Assembly: GCA_030770425.1 (NCBI GenBank)
Contig: JASJFT010000096.1
Span: 96,527 to 160,526, forward strand
Length of the DNA: 64,000 nucleotides
Direction: 5' to 3'
Source: Darksidea phi
Taxonomy: Eukaryota; Ascomycota; Dothideomycetes; Pleosporales; Lentitheciaceae
Part shown: in pieces, positions 21,501 to 33,503 of the stretch
How the letters are laid out: every line of letters starts with the position of its first letter
Position numbering within the stretch: position 1 is the first letter of the stretch
The notes under the pieces: generated by a model
What the model was told of the DNA's origin: nothing
The model's database searches: none
Seen by the model: the letters and a program-made list of their open reading frames with translations, nothing else
Made by a program: the position numbers and the translations under genes

Positions 21501-21671
21501 GTGGGCGGCAATATTACCAGCCCAAATTCTGAAGCGATCGAACTCGTCTCTGACAGTTTCCGGTCGAATTTGCTCCGCAAAATGGGCGTTGTTCGGGAGA
21601 GCTTCTGCGAGGCTGACAAAACCTCGACCGCAGCCATCCACATGTGTCGAGATGTGTGCCGATGAATCCAT
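18553..21671 (-). CDS. C2H2-type and Zn2Cys6 double zinc-finger protein
   Basis: Five exons (21671-21398, 21341-20705, 20658-20569, 20394-19478, 19421-18553) give 928 aa. The N-terminus (MDSSAHIS to about 290) matches the fungal helical region that precedes a C2H2 block in a family of uncharacterised fungal proteins (FDRFRIWAGNIAAHRKGRRS, YLNYREQHHQKLMKD). The fingers include CPLCFMIVS with WKQHVYRDLHPYSCTF, a CVDECGAIF finger, and CPLCAERMTLHALQKHLGRH. An acidic, Ser-rich linker leads to a perfect C-x2-C-x6-C-x6-C-x2-C-x6-C binuclear cluster (CKTCLKRKQGC...CDACLRDGVDC, about 622-648). The tail has a 10-Gln run and NPFA repeats. A DNA-binding nuclear regulator is inferred. The intron that splits the cluster needs the weak donor GTCGGT (19477); the nearby GTGATC would break the frame and lose the cluster. 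The start at 21671 is preferred over 21698 by family likeness. Confidence 0.85.
18893..19000. repeat. 51-bp tandem repeat inside the zinc-finger gene
   Basis: A 51-bp unit is repeated essentially exactly (for example from 18901 and again from 18952), encoding 17 residues with the core SHTSQDGNPFALPP. Diverged copies flank it. The repeat keeps the reading frame. Nearby at about 19119-19150 is a CAG/CAA-type tract coding ten glutamines. Confidence 0.85.
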
Positions 21672-22512
21672 CGCGCCGTGCACTTCCAAGAAGAACAAGA
21701 GTGATTTCCGGAATTCTCTCGCATAGGATTATAAAATGTCCGTGGTCTGCGAACGATCGAACGCTCCAAGTTTGGAGAGGAGTTATGGGATGAATTGATC
21801 AGCGCGTGGTGGGGTTCTCATGGCAAAGAATTCTCGGGGTATAGGCGCTTACTGTCTTTTAGCGTTACATACAATCTTGATCTGGTTTTGCTTTTGAGGT
21901 GCCAGATCAGTGAAAACACAAGCGATTTTCCACGCCTCCTGCCCACATTTTAGGGATAGAAGTCAGGCGTTATATTCAGGTTAGTCTTATGTGCTATCAC
22001 GTGGCGTAGCAGGCGGACAGCTGCACGGGGGTTGGCTTTGACCAAATTAAGCCCGCGCTTCAATAGAGCACGGTGTAGCAGGAATGCAGGAAGGTTAATT
22101 GTACAGTCGACAACTCCATAACTAAGAAGAGCAGAAGGCAGAGCGAGAAAGCATTTATAACCCATTATTTTGATATATTACATGACTAACGTTATATGCG
22201 TTGTTTTGGGCGTTAATTGGGTTAGCGTAGAGTAAGCGCTTACATCCCCAGAATCTCTTGGCCATGAGAGGATGCCCCGCTTAGCAGCAGTTATACCTGC
22301 TACTCTTCAACTTCAGCCTTCCCTCTCAACTGCAATGGGCCTCACAACACCGATTTCCATCCCTTCGAGAACCTCTGAGGTCGTGTGAGGACTTCAGAGT
22401 CCATTGTTAGCTTTCCGCATCGTGAACTGCTGCTTCCACCAGAAATCCCACCCACGTCGTTAGCAAGTGACCGCCTTGCCTCCCCGCAGTATACGCTAGG
22501 GGATCTATCAAT
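21672..22512. promoter_or_regulatory. Shared upstream region of two divergent genes
   Basis: An 840-bp stretch lies between the minus-strand zinc-finger gene and the plus-strand HeLo/DUF7580-like gene and should hold both promoters. No gene-like frame or defined motif was recognised. Confidence 0.4.
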
Positions 22513-24265
22513 ATGGTGACAGGCGTAGAAACAGCGGGTCTCGTCTTGGGGTCAATCCCTTTGATCCTAGCAAGCTTAGAATTTTATGCCAACGGTATTG
22601 CCGTAACGAAGCGTTATTGGAAATACCGAGAAGAAGTCAAAGGTCTGATGGTGGAGCTAGGGACGGAACAAAGGCTATACGAAAATACCATCAACACGCT
22701 GTTGATAGGGCTCGTGAAGCAAACAGAGATGGCGGAGTTCCTCGCAGATCCATGTGGTGAGCGATGGAAGGAAGAGAAGTTCGAGCGGAGGCTAAAGCAG
22801 CGTCTTGACACGACTTACGAGTCGTATGTTCAGACGATTGATCAGATCAACAACACCATCCACACTTTCAAGCAAAGGTTAAAACTAGATCCATCTGGCA
22901 AGGTGAAAAGCCCAAGCTGCATCTACGACTCGGGTGACTAACGACATACAGCCCCAATTCTCCGATAGCAAAGCCTTCAAAGAACACTACAAGCGACTCA
23001 AATTCAGCCTTAAGAGATCCGATTACCGTGATCTAATGGATAGACTTCGACAATCTAATCTGTCATTGGATCGGATGACTACCCAGAGGAGAACGCTCGA
23101 AACACTACACAATTCATGCAATGCTGGTCGCCCATCGATACCAAAGTTCAATGCGATCAAGGACCGCGCACATGGATTCTATTCTGCTCTGCTTTCTGGC
23201 TGGAAGTGTCGATGCCACGCCGACCACTCAGTGAGCCTTCGTTTGGAGCCACGAATGGAAGACGTATCAAGTGACGATGAAGACGACAGCGAAGAAGAAT
23301 CCATGCGAAGACCTTTCCGTGTTCTATTCTGCTATAGCCACCACCACTCGAAAAACTCCACTAGTTCAACGTCTTCAAAGCCCTGGAGCTGGGAGGAGGC
23401 CGACGTACAAATCACAATCAAACACCAGAACCCGGTGGCGCCACAAACCAGAGGTTGTAGGAAAGTCCAGTTCGCAAGCCATGCGAAAAAGGCGATCAAG
23501 GCGGCGTTAGATCCTAATCCTAACCTGCAACCGATTCACGATTTGTGCACAGCAATCAGCACTCTGCAAAGTCCTCAACGCGATGTATGCTTCTCCCTCT
23601 TGGCAACTGAATACGCCAAGCAGAAGTACGGGGTCTTAATCTATCCCTTAAAGGATCCGCCATTAGATACTGAATCCTGGGCAGTATCATCCCTTAGGAA
23701 CGTCTTAGCAGAATCTAGTTTCGCTCGTCGTGATCGCCTCCAGTTAGCTGTCACACTAGCCTCTAGCGTCCTGCAACTCCATGAGACTCCATGGCTCGAT
23801 AAGAACTGGGGAAAAGACAATATCTTCTTTATCAAGAGATCGGATAAGACCCTGTATGACCACCCATTTGTCTCTCGCCATTTTAACACTACCAATCAAC
23901 CGTCAACGAAACCTATCCCAGAGTCAATGAGCAGGATAATCCGAAACCAAACACTCTACGCGCTTGGGGTCTCACTTATTGAGATCTGGTACGGGAAACC
24001 GCTTCCTGAACTCTACAACCCAGAGGATGGACCACAGAATACTGGAGACCCACGAAGCGATCTGATAACAGAATTGCACACGGCTGACAGGCTTTCGGAG
24101 GAACTGTACAGCGAAGCAGGGGAAAAGTATAGCGACGCGGTGCAAAGATGTATTCGATGCAATTTCGGGCATCGTTCAAATAGCCTTGAGGACGCAGCCT
24201 TTCAGGGGGACGTCTACCAAGGAGTGGTAGCGCAGCTCAAGGAAAACTTCGACTTCCTGTATTGA
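22513..24265 (+). CDS. HeLo-like / DUF7580-type protein
   Basis: Two exons (22513-22902 and 22952-24265) around a 49-nt intron with a clear GACTAAC branch point give 567 aa. The N-terminus (MVTGVETAGLVLGSIPLILA) is an amphipathic or hydrophobic helix followed by a helical bundle, the architecture of HeLo/prion-inhibition domains used in fungal cell-death proteins. The C-terminal half resembles the DUF7580 family: LAVTLASSVLQLHETPWLD, NQTLYALGVSLIEIWYGKPL and a final helical part. ALGVSLIEIWYG resembles the F-helix region of protein kinases, but no glycine loop, HRD or DFG motif is visible, so a degenerate kinase fold is possible. An acidic stretch lies near residues 250-260. A role in incompatibility or cell death is inferred only from the domain type; no direct function is known. 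Confidence 0.8.
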
Positions 24266-27200
24266 CATTACCCAGCCTGGAAAATGCGGCGGTACTTTGC
24301 ACAGGTCCGCACGAAACACAGTAGGGAGTTTGTACACAGTAGGGGTGCTCTACCCACACCTTATACACGTCGATAGAGCTGTAGAGCTGTAAGCTGTACA
24401 CAGTACTTTCGATCGTGAGATACCGACGAGGTGATGTTTCGAACATTGAGGCGACGGGCAATGACATTCTAAAACACCATACCATAAAACTGTAGTAAAC
24501 TTCGTGACCGAAAGATTCGATCACAAGCTCTGCATATCAAATATAAGTCGGCATCGAAAGGTTCGTCACCGGTCTTCTTTACAACACCCCTTAGTAACTA
24601 AAAGGCTCAAAGAGAATACATAGAGATTCATCCCATGGTTCATAAATAACATCAACCGTGTAAAGTTTCTCTCCGAGAGTGTAATGTCCTCTTCTTTCTG
24701 GAGAAATACAACCTATGGTTAATTCGAGAGCTTCTCAATCTCCTTTTCATGTGCTGCCTCGCCGCTTCGAAGAAAAAAATTATAATGGGACTATGTGAGA
24801 GCAGGCTCGAGAATTCGACCAGCTACGTTTGCACGGCTCGCGCCGCAACCCTCTTCCCCTCCGGCCTACATAAGACCAAATCAGTATCGACATATAACAC
24901 AGTTCCTGTATTCTCGAGAACACAGACTTCTCAACCCATGGATGTTGCACCTCTACCCCAATAGCCCTGAGGTCATGCCTTGCACCAAAATATCTCTAAC
25001 ATTCTAGGTGCGCTCAAATCTCAACATAATGATACCGGCCATTAATCAATTAATAGTAATGAAAGACTAAGAATTCGGTATGTCGCCATAGTTTAAGCTC
25101 AGTATCGGGGCATCAGCTCACAAAAGCGTGCTCAGCAGCAAATATCAAGGAGGCAGTCCGGATAAACTTTACGCACCGCGGTATGAAACTGTTCCCTCAA
25201 AGGTCTCTGAGGCATTCTCATGAGCGGAAAATAGCAGTCATCATGACTAATAACTTTGTACTTCCGCCCACCAAACAAAGTCTAGGGGAGTTCCCTTGCT
25301 GCTTGAGAGATCGCCTGATCGGTTGTACTTCAACTCCTTGGATCCACTGTTCGCTGTCAGGTTTTTATGCATCATCAGTGCTGGCTATGCAAAAAGAATG
25401 GTTCTGAAAATGTACGATGCCTTACTCTATGCTCCTCCCTCGCGAGCGTTGCCGACACATAACATCTCTGACTAATGACTGCCTCCTGCCGTCTCTGACC
25501 CACCGAATAAAGCGATCCAAGCGGAACATGGCTGCTTTTCTCGGACTCGATCGAAAACTTTAAGCGTTTTGAAAGTCTATGAACAGATATAACATGTCCA
25601 GCCGCGCTAAAGACACCAGTGTCGCCCATTCATGCGAACAGTTACGGCTTCTTTCTTCGCCTACAGTTGAAAACACGGATATCATGGCTCTATGATCGAA
25701 AGATTCTTCCAAGTGCCTGAGAAACGAATATATATTGTCCACCATCATGCGTTCGCGCATAGTTCGTGACTACGACTACATATCCGGCTCCCTCTCTTTA
25801 TCCAAAGTTCACGAGCCAGTTATGGATGACTTGATAGCTCGTCCTCTCTTCTAGTATCCTTTATCAGGAGCTAGAAGCAAGCGAAAGCAATCTCATTCAA
25901 ATTTCATGTGTTTCTTCTAGCAAGCATGCAGCCTTATGCCCATGACCGCCTTCGTCTCCCGCGCACTTAAAGTTTTAATTGAAGACATTGTGGATGGCGA
26001 TTTATGTTCCCCTCTCCAACCGATACTCTAGCTGCACAAGGCAATGAAAAAGTAATTTCTACCCGCAGTATGACTGGGTAAAGCGCTGCATATCTGCTAG
26101 CTGCCAGGCCATGTTTCGCTATCGGACTTGCCTACCAAAACCAAGGAACACCAATTTCATATTCTCTCTAGAGTTGAAAAAAGCAAATTCTCCCCGATAG
26201 GATCTCGCGCAACAACCCTGTTCTCACTCTGGAGTCCGAAAAGTGAACAAAAAGCGTGCCTTTGAGTGTCGTCTTCGCCGCTCCCTACCCCTCGAATCCA
26301 ACCAAAGAAGAAACTAGAACCTATATCTGCGACTCTTCTTGCCGCAGCAGGTCTCTAGACTTCACTTAAAAAAGAATGAGAGAGCCGATATGTCTGTTTC
26401 AATTCCTAAAAACCCACTGGCTCTACTTTCCATGGTGTTGTCGCCTACTCCCCTTCTCACTGCACCAAATATGGCCGCACTCTGTTTCATGAGCGACCGG
26501 TTCCTCCGACCTCCACTGGATCCAAACACGAGGAACAAGGAATGCATGAATGAGAAGTCTTCAAAGAATGCGCTTGAAGCTGAGTATGTTGTGTCCGCCG
26601 CGTCGTCTCTGTTTCATACTACGAATTACCGGATAAACCCTCGATACGGAACAAAACCGTCTTCTAAAAACTCCCCGAGCGAGCGGATGGCCGCGCCTTG
26701 GGATCTCTAAAAGCAAATTTCTGGAACATCATGGAGAGCCCTTCTTCCCGCCATCCGACTACAGCTCAAGACTAAAGATCTTATCTTATGCCCGGCACCT
26801 TCGCCGTCCAAAATCTATCTCGTCGACACAAACTGTTCATCCTTCCACTCCTGTTGTCATCCGCCGCCTTGCGGACCTCGAAAAAAAAATACAGGCAGCT
26901 CTGAATGTGAGATATAGTCCCCCTCAAACACGCGATACCCGCGAGCGAAGTAAAAAAGCGGAATAGCGTGAAATGTCTTTCTTCCGCTCCCCCCTCCTCA
27001 AAATTTCAAACCTTGCTTCTCACGCCGGTTCTCCGAGTAGGATAAAACATGCACGTACGGATTCCATGTTCCACGAGAAAAGCTTTGTGTACCACAATCC
27101 AAGAGCAGCTTTGGCTACGTGGTGAGCGCTGCGTCCATGAACCCTTGACAGAAATACAAATAGTATCCGAAGGCTCAAACCCGACGCCTTTACGACTCCA

Positions 27201-28384
27201 AAGCCTACATTATGAACCATCCATGTTTGGAACCCGGGAGGGTTGCAATTTTTCGAAATTCGCCTCAGCATTGACAATGACTCACTCTCTAGAGAATCTG
27301 GATAAAAAGAGAGAGAAGACGGCGACATGTTTCGCGCCGTGTGTCATTCCAAAGCGAATTAACTGCCAGTCCGTCGAGTTTGAAACGAACAGCACACAAG
27401 TACTTGCTAGGATTCGAGAAGCGCACGGCCGAACCCATCATGGTTGCGTTGTCTGTCCAAGAACGAAAACCGCAACCGTCCTACGGCAGGGACTCATCAC
27501 CAATTCGACGACGAATTCCATAGGCTTCGTCCCCATTTCGAGGATTTGCGTGACACGACATCCGGTCGGCGGGTTGCCGACAACTCTTCCAGACGTCAGC
27601 GCATGCCGAGGTGGCTGCCGGCCGCACTTCTGACCCCTCCGCTACGGGTTCCCTTCCATTTCAACGTCACATGAAGCAGCGGCAGTACCAAAAGACGATC
27701 CTGACGACGACGATGGTGGCTGTTCTCTCTCTCTCCTCTTTCCTACGCTCAAAATAAGTAAACGACCCTCTATTCCATAACAGCCGTCAGCCCACTCCAT
27801 GGCTTCCAAGTTAGTACTAAAGGATACTCTGCGGCTGTTCCAAAACTCCTAGCATACCAGGCCAATGGACCAACCCTGTGTTCCCCTACCTCCACCTCGA
27901 TCAACACCAAATCTAGAATGCGTCAGCGGCATGGCTGTCCCTCTCCTTCTCTCCCTTCTACGGTGAACAAAAAATTACTCACCTTTGTTCATGTGTTTCC
28001 TTCTTCGCGACAGATCAAATTCTACTTATAATGCTGAATATCGTATGGGCGTCACCTCCGTACGACTACAACTCATGTGCTGGGTGGGTGCTGTGTTCGC
28101 CATCTAAATTCGACTGGGGAGAGGCGGGTGTTGCATTGAAGACATCGCCGGGATGCTTATATGGCTTTGTGATGATGAGGCGTTGCGCTGATAGATCGAT
28201 ATGTATATTGCGATAATATAGAAAAAAGAACCCACGTGGAAACTAAAGGAATTGCTATCATGTACACAGGGGGTATCGTCCTTCCATCCATCCAAAGGAA
28301 ACGCGCATCGAGCATCCCAACCCAAACAAAATAGGCTTGGCAGAAACCGTTGCCAAAAGCGGAAGAGCGGATATTTGTGCAGGT
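24266..28384. other. 4.1-kb stretch without a recognisable gene
   Basis: The stretch lies between the 3' ends of two convergent genes. The longest open frame is 194 codons (27049-27633, plus) and has no motif I recognise and odd composition. Short A-rich phrases with AAAAGCAAATT recur near 26175 and 26710. I find no tRNA, 5S RNA, transposon end or inverted repeat. It may hold long 3' UTRs, a non-coding transcript or a gene with many small exons that I cannot resolve. Confidence 0.4.
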
Positions 28385-29904
28385 CTACATGACGGTGCAC
28401 TTTTCCGCATAAACCTCGCCATACTGGTCAATACCTGCCATAAGCTCGTTGTACTTCTGCTTCGCCTTGACCTCGTCCGGAAACCATTTCTTCAGAAAGT
28501 TGGTCAGTTCTTGGTCTAAATTGTCTGTGAAGGTATTAGCATAAGCCCTTCCTCGGGCAACATCTTGACCGGAGCTTCACGTACCAGAGTTCGCTGCAGC
28601 GACCGTGCTCTGTCGACAGAGCGGACACTTCTCCTGCTTCTTCTCTTGCATGACGATCAAGCACCGGATGCAAAAGACGTGTCCACACCCCAACTTAACA
28701 GGCCGCCACTTGATGTCCATGCACATTGGACAGCTGTAATCGTCGATTTGAGGGACGTGGCTGAGAATTTGTGTGTTGACCTCTGCGCACACGGCTTTGG
28801 CGAGATGTTCTGAAAAGGAGGGATAGACGATTTGGTTGGGTACGGTGGACTTGATGCCAAGGGCGGTGCGCTTATCGAACTCTAAAAGTTGAGTTAGCAT
28901 GATGGTAAGTTTGTCAAGCGAGGTGGGCTTATTGAGCACGCACTTTTCAGAATCTTGGACATTGCGGTGTGGTTGATCTCTCCGAACCGCAGGCCTTGCA
29001 GCATCTCGTGATTAATATGCATAAATGTATCGAAGGCCTGCAATTGCTCTTTCTTCTTGAATTTGTTGGCAAAGCCAGCCGTTGTAACCTTGTTGCAAAA
29101 CTCTTGGTATCTTGCCGTCGCCTCGGCGGCGCTGTGGGCTGAGTGGTCCGATTCCGTAGTACCAAAGAAAATGCCCTCTTCGAGATACGTCTGAAAAATT
29201 TGGCGCCACACTGCTAGTAGCTTCCTGTTTGCCCGGCGGTCCGGATTGGTCAAGTGTGCAATCTGTTTCCCTAGCTGTTCAATCTCGTCGTGCATTCTCT
29301 TTTCTTCCCTCTCTTGTAGTGCCTCCAGACCTGATAGCTGGCTCGATAGTTTGGTGAAGAACTCAGTGTCTGATGACAAGGGGACTTCTATGGTGCGAAC
29401 GCCCGGGCGATTCCTCGACTTGTCGGCTGGAATAGAGGCAGCAGGTGGAGAGAGGGCTGCAGAGTCATCCGATTGGGGAGAATCGCAGTCTGGCTCTTCG
29501 AACACGCGCAGATGCGTCATGCCCGTCTCCACAGCAAGCATCTGAAGTTTCCGCTTCGTTTCCTTGTCAAGTTTGGCGCTGCGCAGTGCCCCGGTCGCCT
29601 CATCCACGTTGAGTAGCAGTTTCGGATGAAAAGTCCTGTTCGTTGCGGCGCCGTCAACATGGTCGGAGAGGATGTACTCGAACGGGCGATCCGCCCCATC
29701 CTTGTTGCCCGCCGAAGCGTTGAAATGCTCGACATGTCTCAGCAGCTTGTCCAGCGTGGCCGGGTCCAGGCCCAACTGCGCAAGCTCGTCGGTCAGCCGG
29801 TTGATGCACCTCTTGAGTTGCTGGTAGGAAATGGCAGAGTCGATCCATTCCGACGGAAAGCCCTCGTTCCGAAGGGCCTGTTTAAAGACTTGGCCGAACT
29901 TCAT
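28385..29904 (-). CDS. SPX-domain RING E3 ubiquitin ligase
   Basis: Three exons (29904-28944, 28881-28585, 28524-28385) give 465 aa. The start MKFGQVFKQALRNEGFPSEW is the usual opening of an SPX domain, which senses inositol pyrophosphates and so phosphate status. The SPX region is split, as is common, by an acidic Ser/Pro insert, and closes with FANKFKKKEQLQAFDTFMHI. A C3HC4 RING follows near residues 368-410 (CPMCMDIKWRPVKLGCGHVF, then CIRCL and CPLCRQS). A short helical tail (FLKKWFPDEVKAKQKYNELM) ends the protein. Introns have donors GTGCGT and GTACGT and acceptors TTTTAG and TTCACAG. It resembles the SPX-RING proteins annotated as RING-14 in fungi. Substrates are not known. It shares an upstream region with the Jjj1-type gene. 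Confidence 0.92.
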
Positions 29905-30581
29905 GGTCGTGTGGTAGACCGATGCCGTGGTAACCTCTGAGTAGCGCAAATTTTCGCACGTGGGAATCTGCCCGACGGCGATTGGTGCGCGCGGTTTCCG
30001 CTCGGTTCCGAGTCCGTTCCGAAGCCCGTTCCGGGGGGTGACGTAGCGCGGAACCTGTTTGGGTGTTTCGTTCCGGCACTGGAGCCGGCGACGGGGATTT
30101 TCATGAACGATGAACGGCGGTTCGCGCAGCCAAGTGAACAGACGCTACCCGTATCCTGGGGGGTTGGCAGATGTTTCCTCTGTCGGATAAAGGTGGCTGG
30201 TTCGGGATGCAAAAAGCTTGTTTGGACCAGCCAGGACCGTGGGGAACAGGCGGGGATGCGCGCAATGCAGGTTTCCACAGTGAGGCACAGCGACGGTTGC
30301 TCGGGAGAGAGAGAAAGCAGGACAGCACGGCGCTTTTGTATTTTCGCAGAATGATGGCATCGCCAGCGGTGCTTGCGGCTAGCCAATAAGGCATCTTCCT
30401 TGCAGTGGCAGACAGCTGCCAGGCGCGTGCCAATGGAACAGTCATACCAGACTTTTTTTCGCCCACAAACCGCACTCGCCGCTGACCACAAGGTGCTTTC
30501 TCGAAGCACGCGGTGCGCCAAACCGTCCTGTTTGCCGTCTCCTGGTAGCGCTTCTGAATTTTTCGAGTCTGGTCTCTCAAC
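29905..30581. promoter_or_regulatory. Divergent promoter of SPX-RING and Jjj1-type genes
   Basis: A 677-bp GC-rich stretch between two divergent starts, presumed to hold both promoters and leaders. No TATA box or specific operator was recognised. Confidence 0.45.
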
Positions 30582-32299
30582 ATGGGCGCGCAGCAGTCGA
30601 CCGGAGGCGCCGGTGCGGGCGCCGTAGGTGGTGGCGGAGACGTCAAAACAAGCTACTACGAGCTGCTGGGCGTCGAGAGGACAGCGTCAGATGAGGAGTT
30701 CGCAGTCCGACACGCTTGACGGCATCCATCGCTCACACAGGCAGGGTCAAGAAAGCCTACCGCAGAAAGGCCCTCGAACTCCACCCCGACCGCAACTATG
30801 GCGACACCAACCGCACCACCGCCCTCTTCGCCGACGTTCAAACCGCCTACCAAGTCCTGTCCGACCCGCAAGAGCGCGCCTGGTACGATGCACATGAGGG
30901 AGACATACTGCGCGGTGCCGAGGGCAAGGGAGGCGACGAGCACTATGCATACAACATGCGCGTCACCACCGCCGACGAGATCGCGCGCATGATGGGCAAA
31001 TTCAGAGGCAAAGTCGACTTCTCCGACTCGCCAAACGGCTTCTTCGGCTTCGTGCGAGAAGCCTTTGAGCGGCTAGCAAGCGAGGAGCAGCATGCAGCAG
31101 ACTACGAGGGCGTCAGTATCCCCGACTACCCTTCGTTTGGCCACAAAGACGACGGTTACGAGGATGTGGTGAGAAACTTCTACGCGACATGGAACAGCTT
31201 TGCCACGGTGAAGACGTTCTCGTGGATGGATGTTTATCGGCCCTCTGACGCCCCGGACCGTCGCATACGCCGCGCTATCGAAAAGGAGAACAGGCACCAC
31301 CGCGAAGAAGGCATCCGGCAGTTCAATGAGGCAGTGAGGGCGCTGGTGGCCTTTGTACGGAAGCGCGATCCACGCTACACGCCCAACATGCAGTCACCCG
31401 AAGAAGCTGCAAAGGCGCAACGAGCGGCAAACAAAGCAAAGGCCGCAAAAGCAAGGGCTGCGAATGCGGCCCGGCTAAACGAACAGGAAGATGCCGTTCC
31501 GGAGTGGGCGAAGGCAAGGGATCCTGATGATGTGGATGAGGAGACGGAGGACGAGTCTGAGGAGGAACACTTTGAGTGCGTGGCTTGTCGCAAAACCTTC
31601 AAGAGCGAGCGCCAATATGATGCACACGAGAAGAGCAAGAAACATCAGAAAGCGGTGCAGGCACTGAAGCGCAAAATGGAGAGAGACAACGCGAATCTGA
31701 ACCTAGATGGGGACGTTAATAGTAGCGGTTTCATAACACCCGTTGCGGCAAACGGCGAAACTCAAGAGGAAGCTTCGGGCCTGGATGACTCGCTGGACGA
31801 CCTCACGGACAAAGTCGAAAAGGTCAAAGTTGGAGACGAAGGCAAGGATCAGAACAAACTATCGATGGAGGACCATGACTCGGAGGAGGAAGTGACGATG
31901 CAGCCTAAGTCACACGCCGCTGATATCGCTTCAAGCGGTTCGAGTGGAGAAGATGACGACGATGAATACGCATCACGGTCCGATATCGAAGCTCGTCTCA
32001 CGGGCCACCCAAAACCCTCTGCAATTCCCAATAGCCCCGACGAGCTTCTCTCGGCCGACCAACCCGATACAGAAAACACCGCTCCAGGCGGAAAGAAACT
32101 CGGCGCAGCCGCAAAGAAACGCGCAAAGAAAGCCGCCAAACATGCCGACGGGAGCGACTCCGATCTCAAGAACAAGTGCGCTGTGTGCAAAGCAGGGTTC
32201 CCGTCCAAAACACAGTTGTTCCGACATATCAAGGACTTTGAACATGCGGCGCCCGTTTCGGTCACGAAGGGTGCTGGAGCCAAAAAAGGGAAGAAGTAG
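30582..32299 (+). CDS. JJJ1: J-domain protein with two C2H2 fingers (Jjj1-like)
   Basis: Two exons (30582-30697 and 30745-32299) joined across a 47-nt GTTCGC...CAG intron give 556 aa. Splicing restores the J-domain phrase EVKKAYRRKALELHPDRNYG, with the HPD tripeptide that stimulates Hsp70. The J domain covers about residues 24-95, then a WNSFATVKTFSWMDVYR segment typical of Jjj1/DNAJC21, a Lys/Ala-rich coiled coil, a C2H2 finger at about 317-340 (CVACRKTFKSERQYDAHEKS), an acidic middle, and a second finger at about 517-540 (CAVCKAGFPSKTQLFRHIKD). In yeast Jjj1 works with Rei1 and Ssa to release Arx1 from cytoplasmic pre-60S ribosomal particles, and the same role is expected here. The first 20 residues are Gly/Ala-rich. 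The length is close to yeast Jjj1 (590 aa). Confidence 0.93.
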
Positions 32300-33503
32300 G
32301 CAACGGATTTACGCGACATGAATTCACGAATAGCATTTAGAGGACAGTTAGATGGGTGGATGTGTTGTTTTGCCTTGATTAGGCATGTTTGGTGTGAAAA
32401 GAAAAAAGAAACTGGACGCTTGGGACGAGGATTAGAGTGACAAAGGTTAGGTGGTATGGCAGGTAGGCAGAACTGGTATAGACAACGGCTAGACACGTCG
32501 GTGTCGTGAGGGTGGATAGATGGTTGTAGATATACCCTAATACGAGCGCGTCACTTCATAGAAGCAATCCTCTCACAGGGGATATGAATAGGACATAGAT
32601 CATCATCAGTCAAGTACATACCTTACAACCGTCCACTCCCAACGTCTACCTCTCCACACCAATAAACTCACTTCCTAACGCGAAGCCAGACATAACCTAC
32701 CAGTCTTCCCTTTCACCTAGACAGAGACACATGCACGTGCATATGCTTCCATCTTCATGCGGGTAGTACTAGCGCCCGAGGCCGTTGTGAGACATACAGC
32801 CGAGGTCTGTGTTATTGTACCAATATAAACGCTGTGGATAACGCCGCGCTACGACGTACGACGTACGACGTACGACGGACGGCATGGGCGGCGGGTAGCT
32901 AGTGGTGGTGGTAGGTGGTAAGTGATAGGTGAGTATTAATACTCTCCGTGCTTGTGTAACTAGACTAGAGCGGAGGGAAATATAAATACATCAGGCAGGG
33001 CAACTTCCATCTATATCTACTCTGCTATACTGCGTAGAAGGGTAAGGCTAGCAGATGCTGGATGGTGGAGAGAAGGACTGGGACGATAGGTATGGGGGAG
33101 GGATGCTGCAGTAATTAATAAGTGTGCCGCTTTCGTACAACTAGTCGCGCATGTGAGCGGGCGGAAGATAACCCGACTCATTCAGCGGCACCAGATGTAC
33201 TCTGCAAAGGCAAGCAACAGATGTTCAACATAAGAGATAATGATTACAGTTACTCTGGACATCTAGGTACAGCGGCGCGATAGAAAAATTACTTTACCCT
33301 TACAAAAAAAAGCAGGGCTATAAAACGCCGGATAACTTGTCCCAAAATTTGATCCCATGGTATCTTATTCGAGTCCACATGAGGGCAACCCATATCGGGC
33401 CTGAAAGGAAGAATTGTCATTCCAATGTACAATACGTGCAATTACCTTCCCTTCCTCCCTCCCTTCCTTCCTACTTTTTCCCGCTATCACTGTACATGCA
33501 CGT
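32300..33503. other. Convergent intergenic region (Jjj1-like / tyrosinase)
   Basis: The 1.2-kb region holds the 3' ends of two convergent genes. It carries a short heptamer repeat at 32850-32877. No gene-like frame or RNA gene was recognised. Confidence 0.45.
32850..32877. repeat. (TACGACG)x4 microsatellite
   Basis: Four perfect head-to-tail copies of a heptamer containing CpG, followed by a decaying copy. It lies about 550 bp past the Jjj1-like stop. Confidence 0.85.

Noticed and set aside
27049..27633. A 194-codon frame as a gene
   Set aside because: No motif, no clear promoter, odd mix of residues, and no support for splicing; left as part of the gene-free stretch.
30698..30744. Start of the Jjj1-like gene at the in-frame ATG at 30716
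   Set aside because: That ATG lies within the intron; starting at 30582 and splicing restores a complete J domain.
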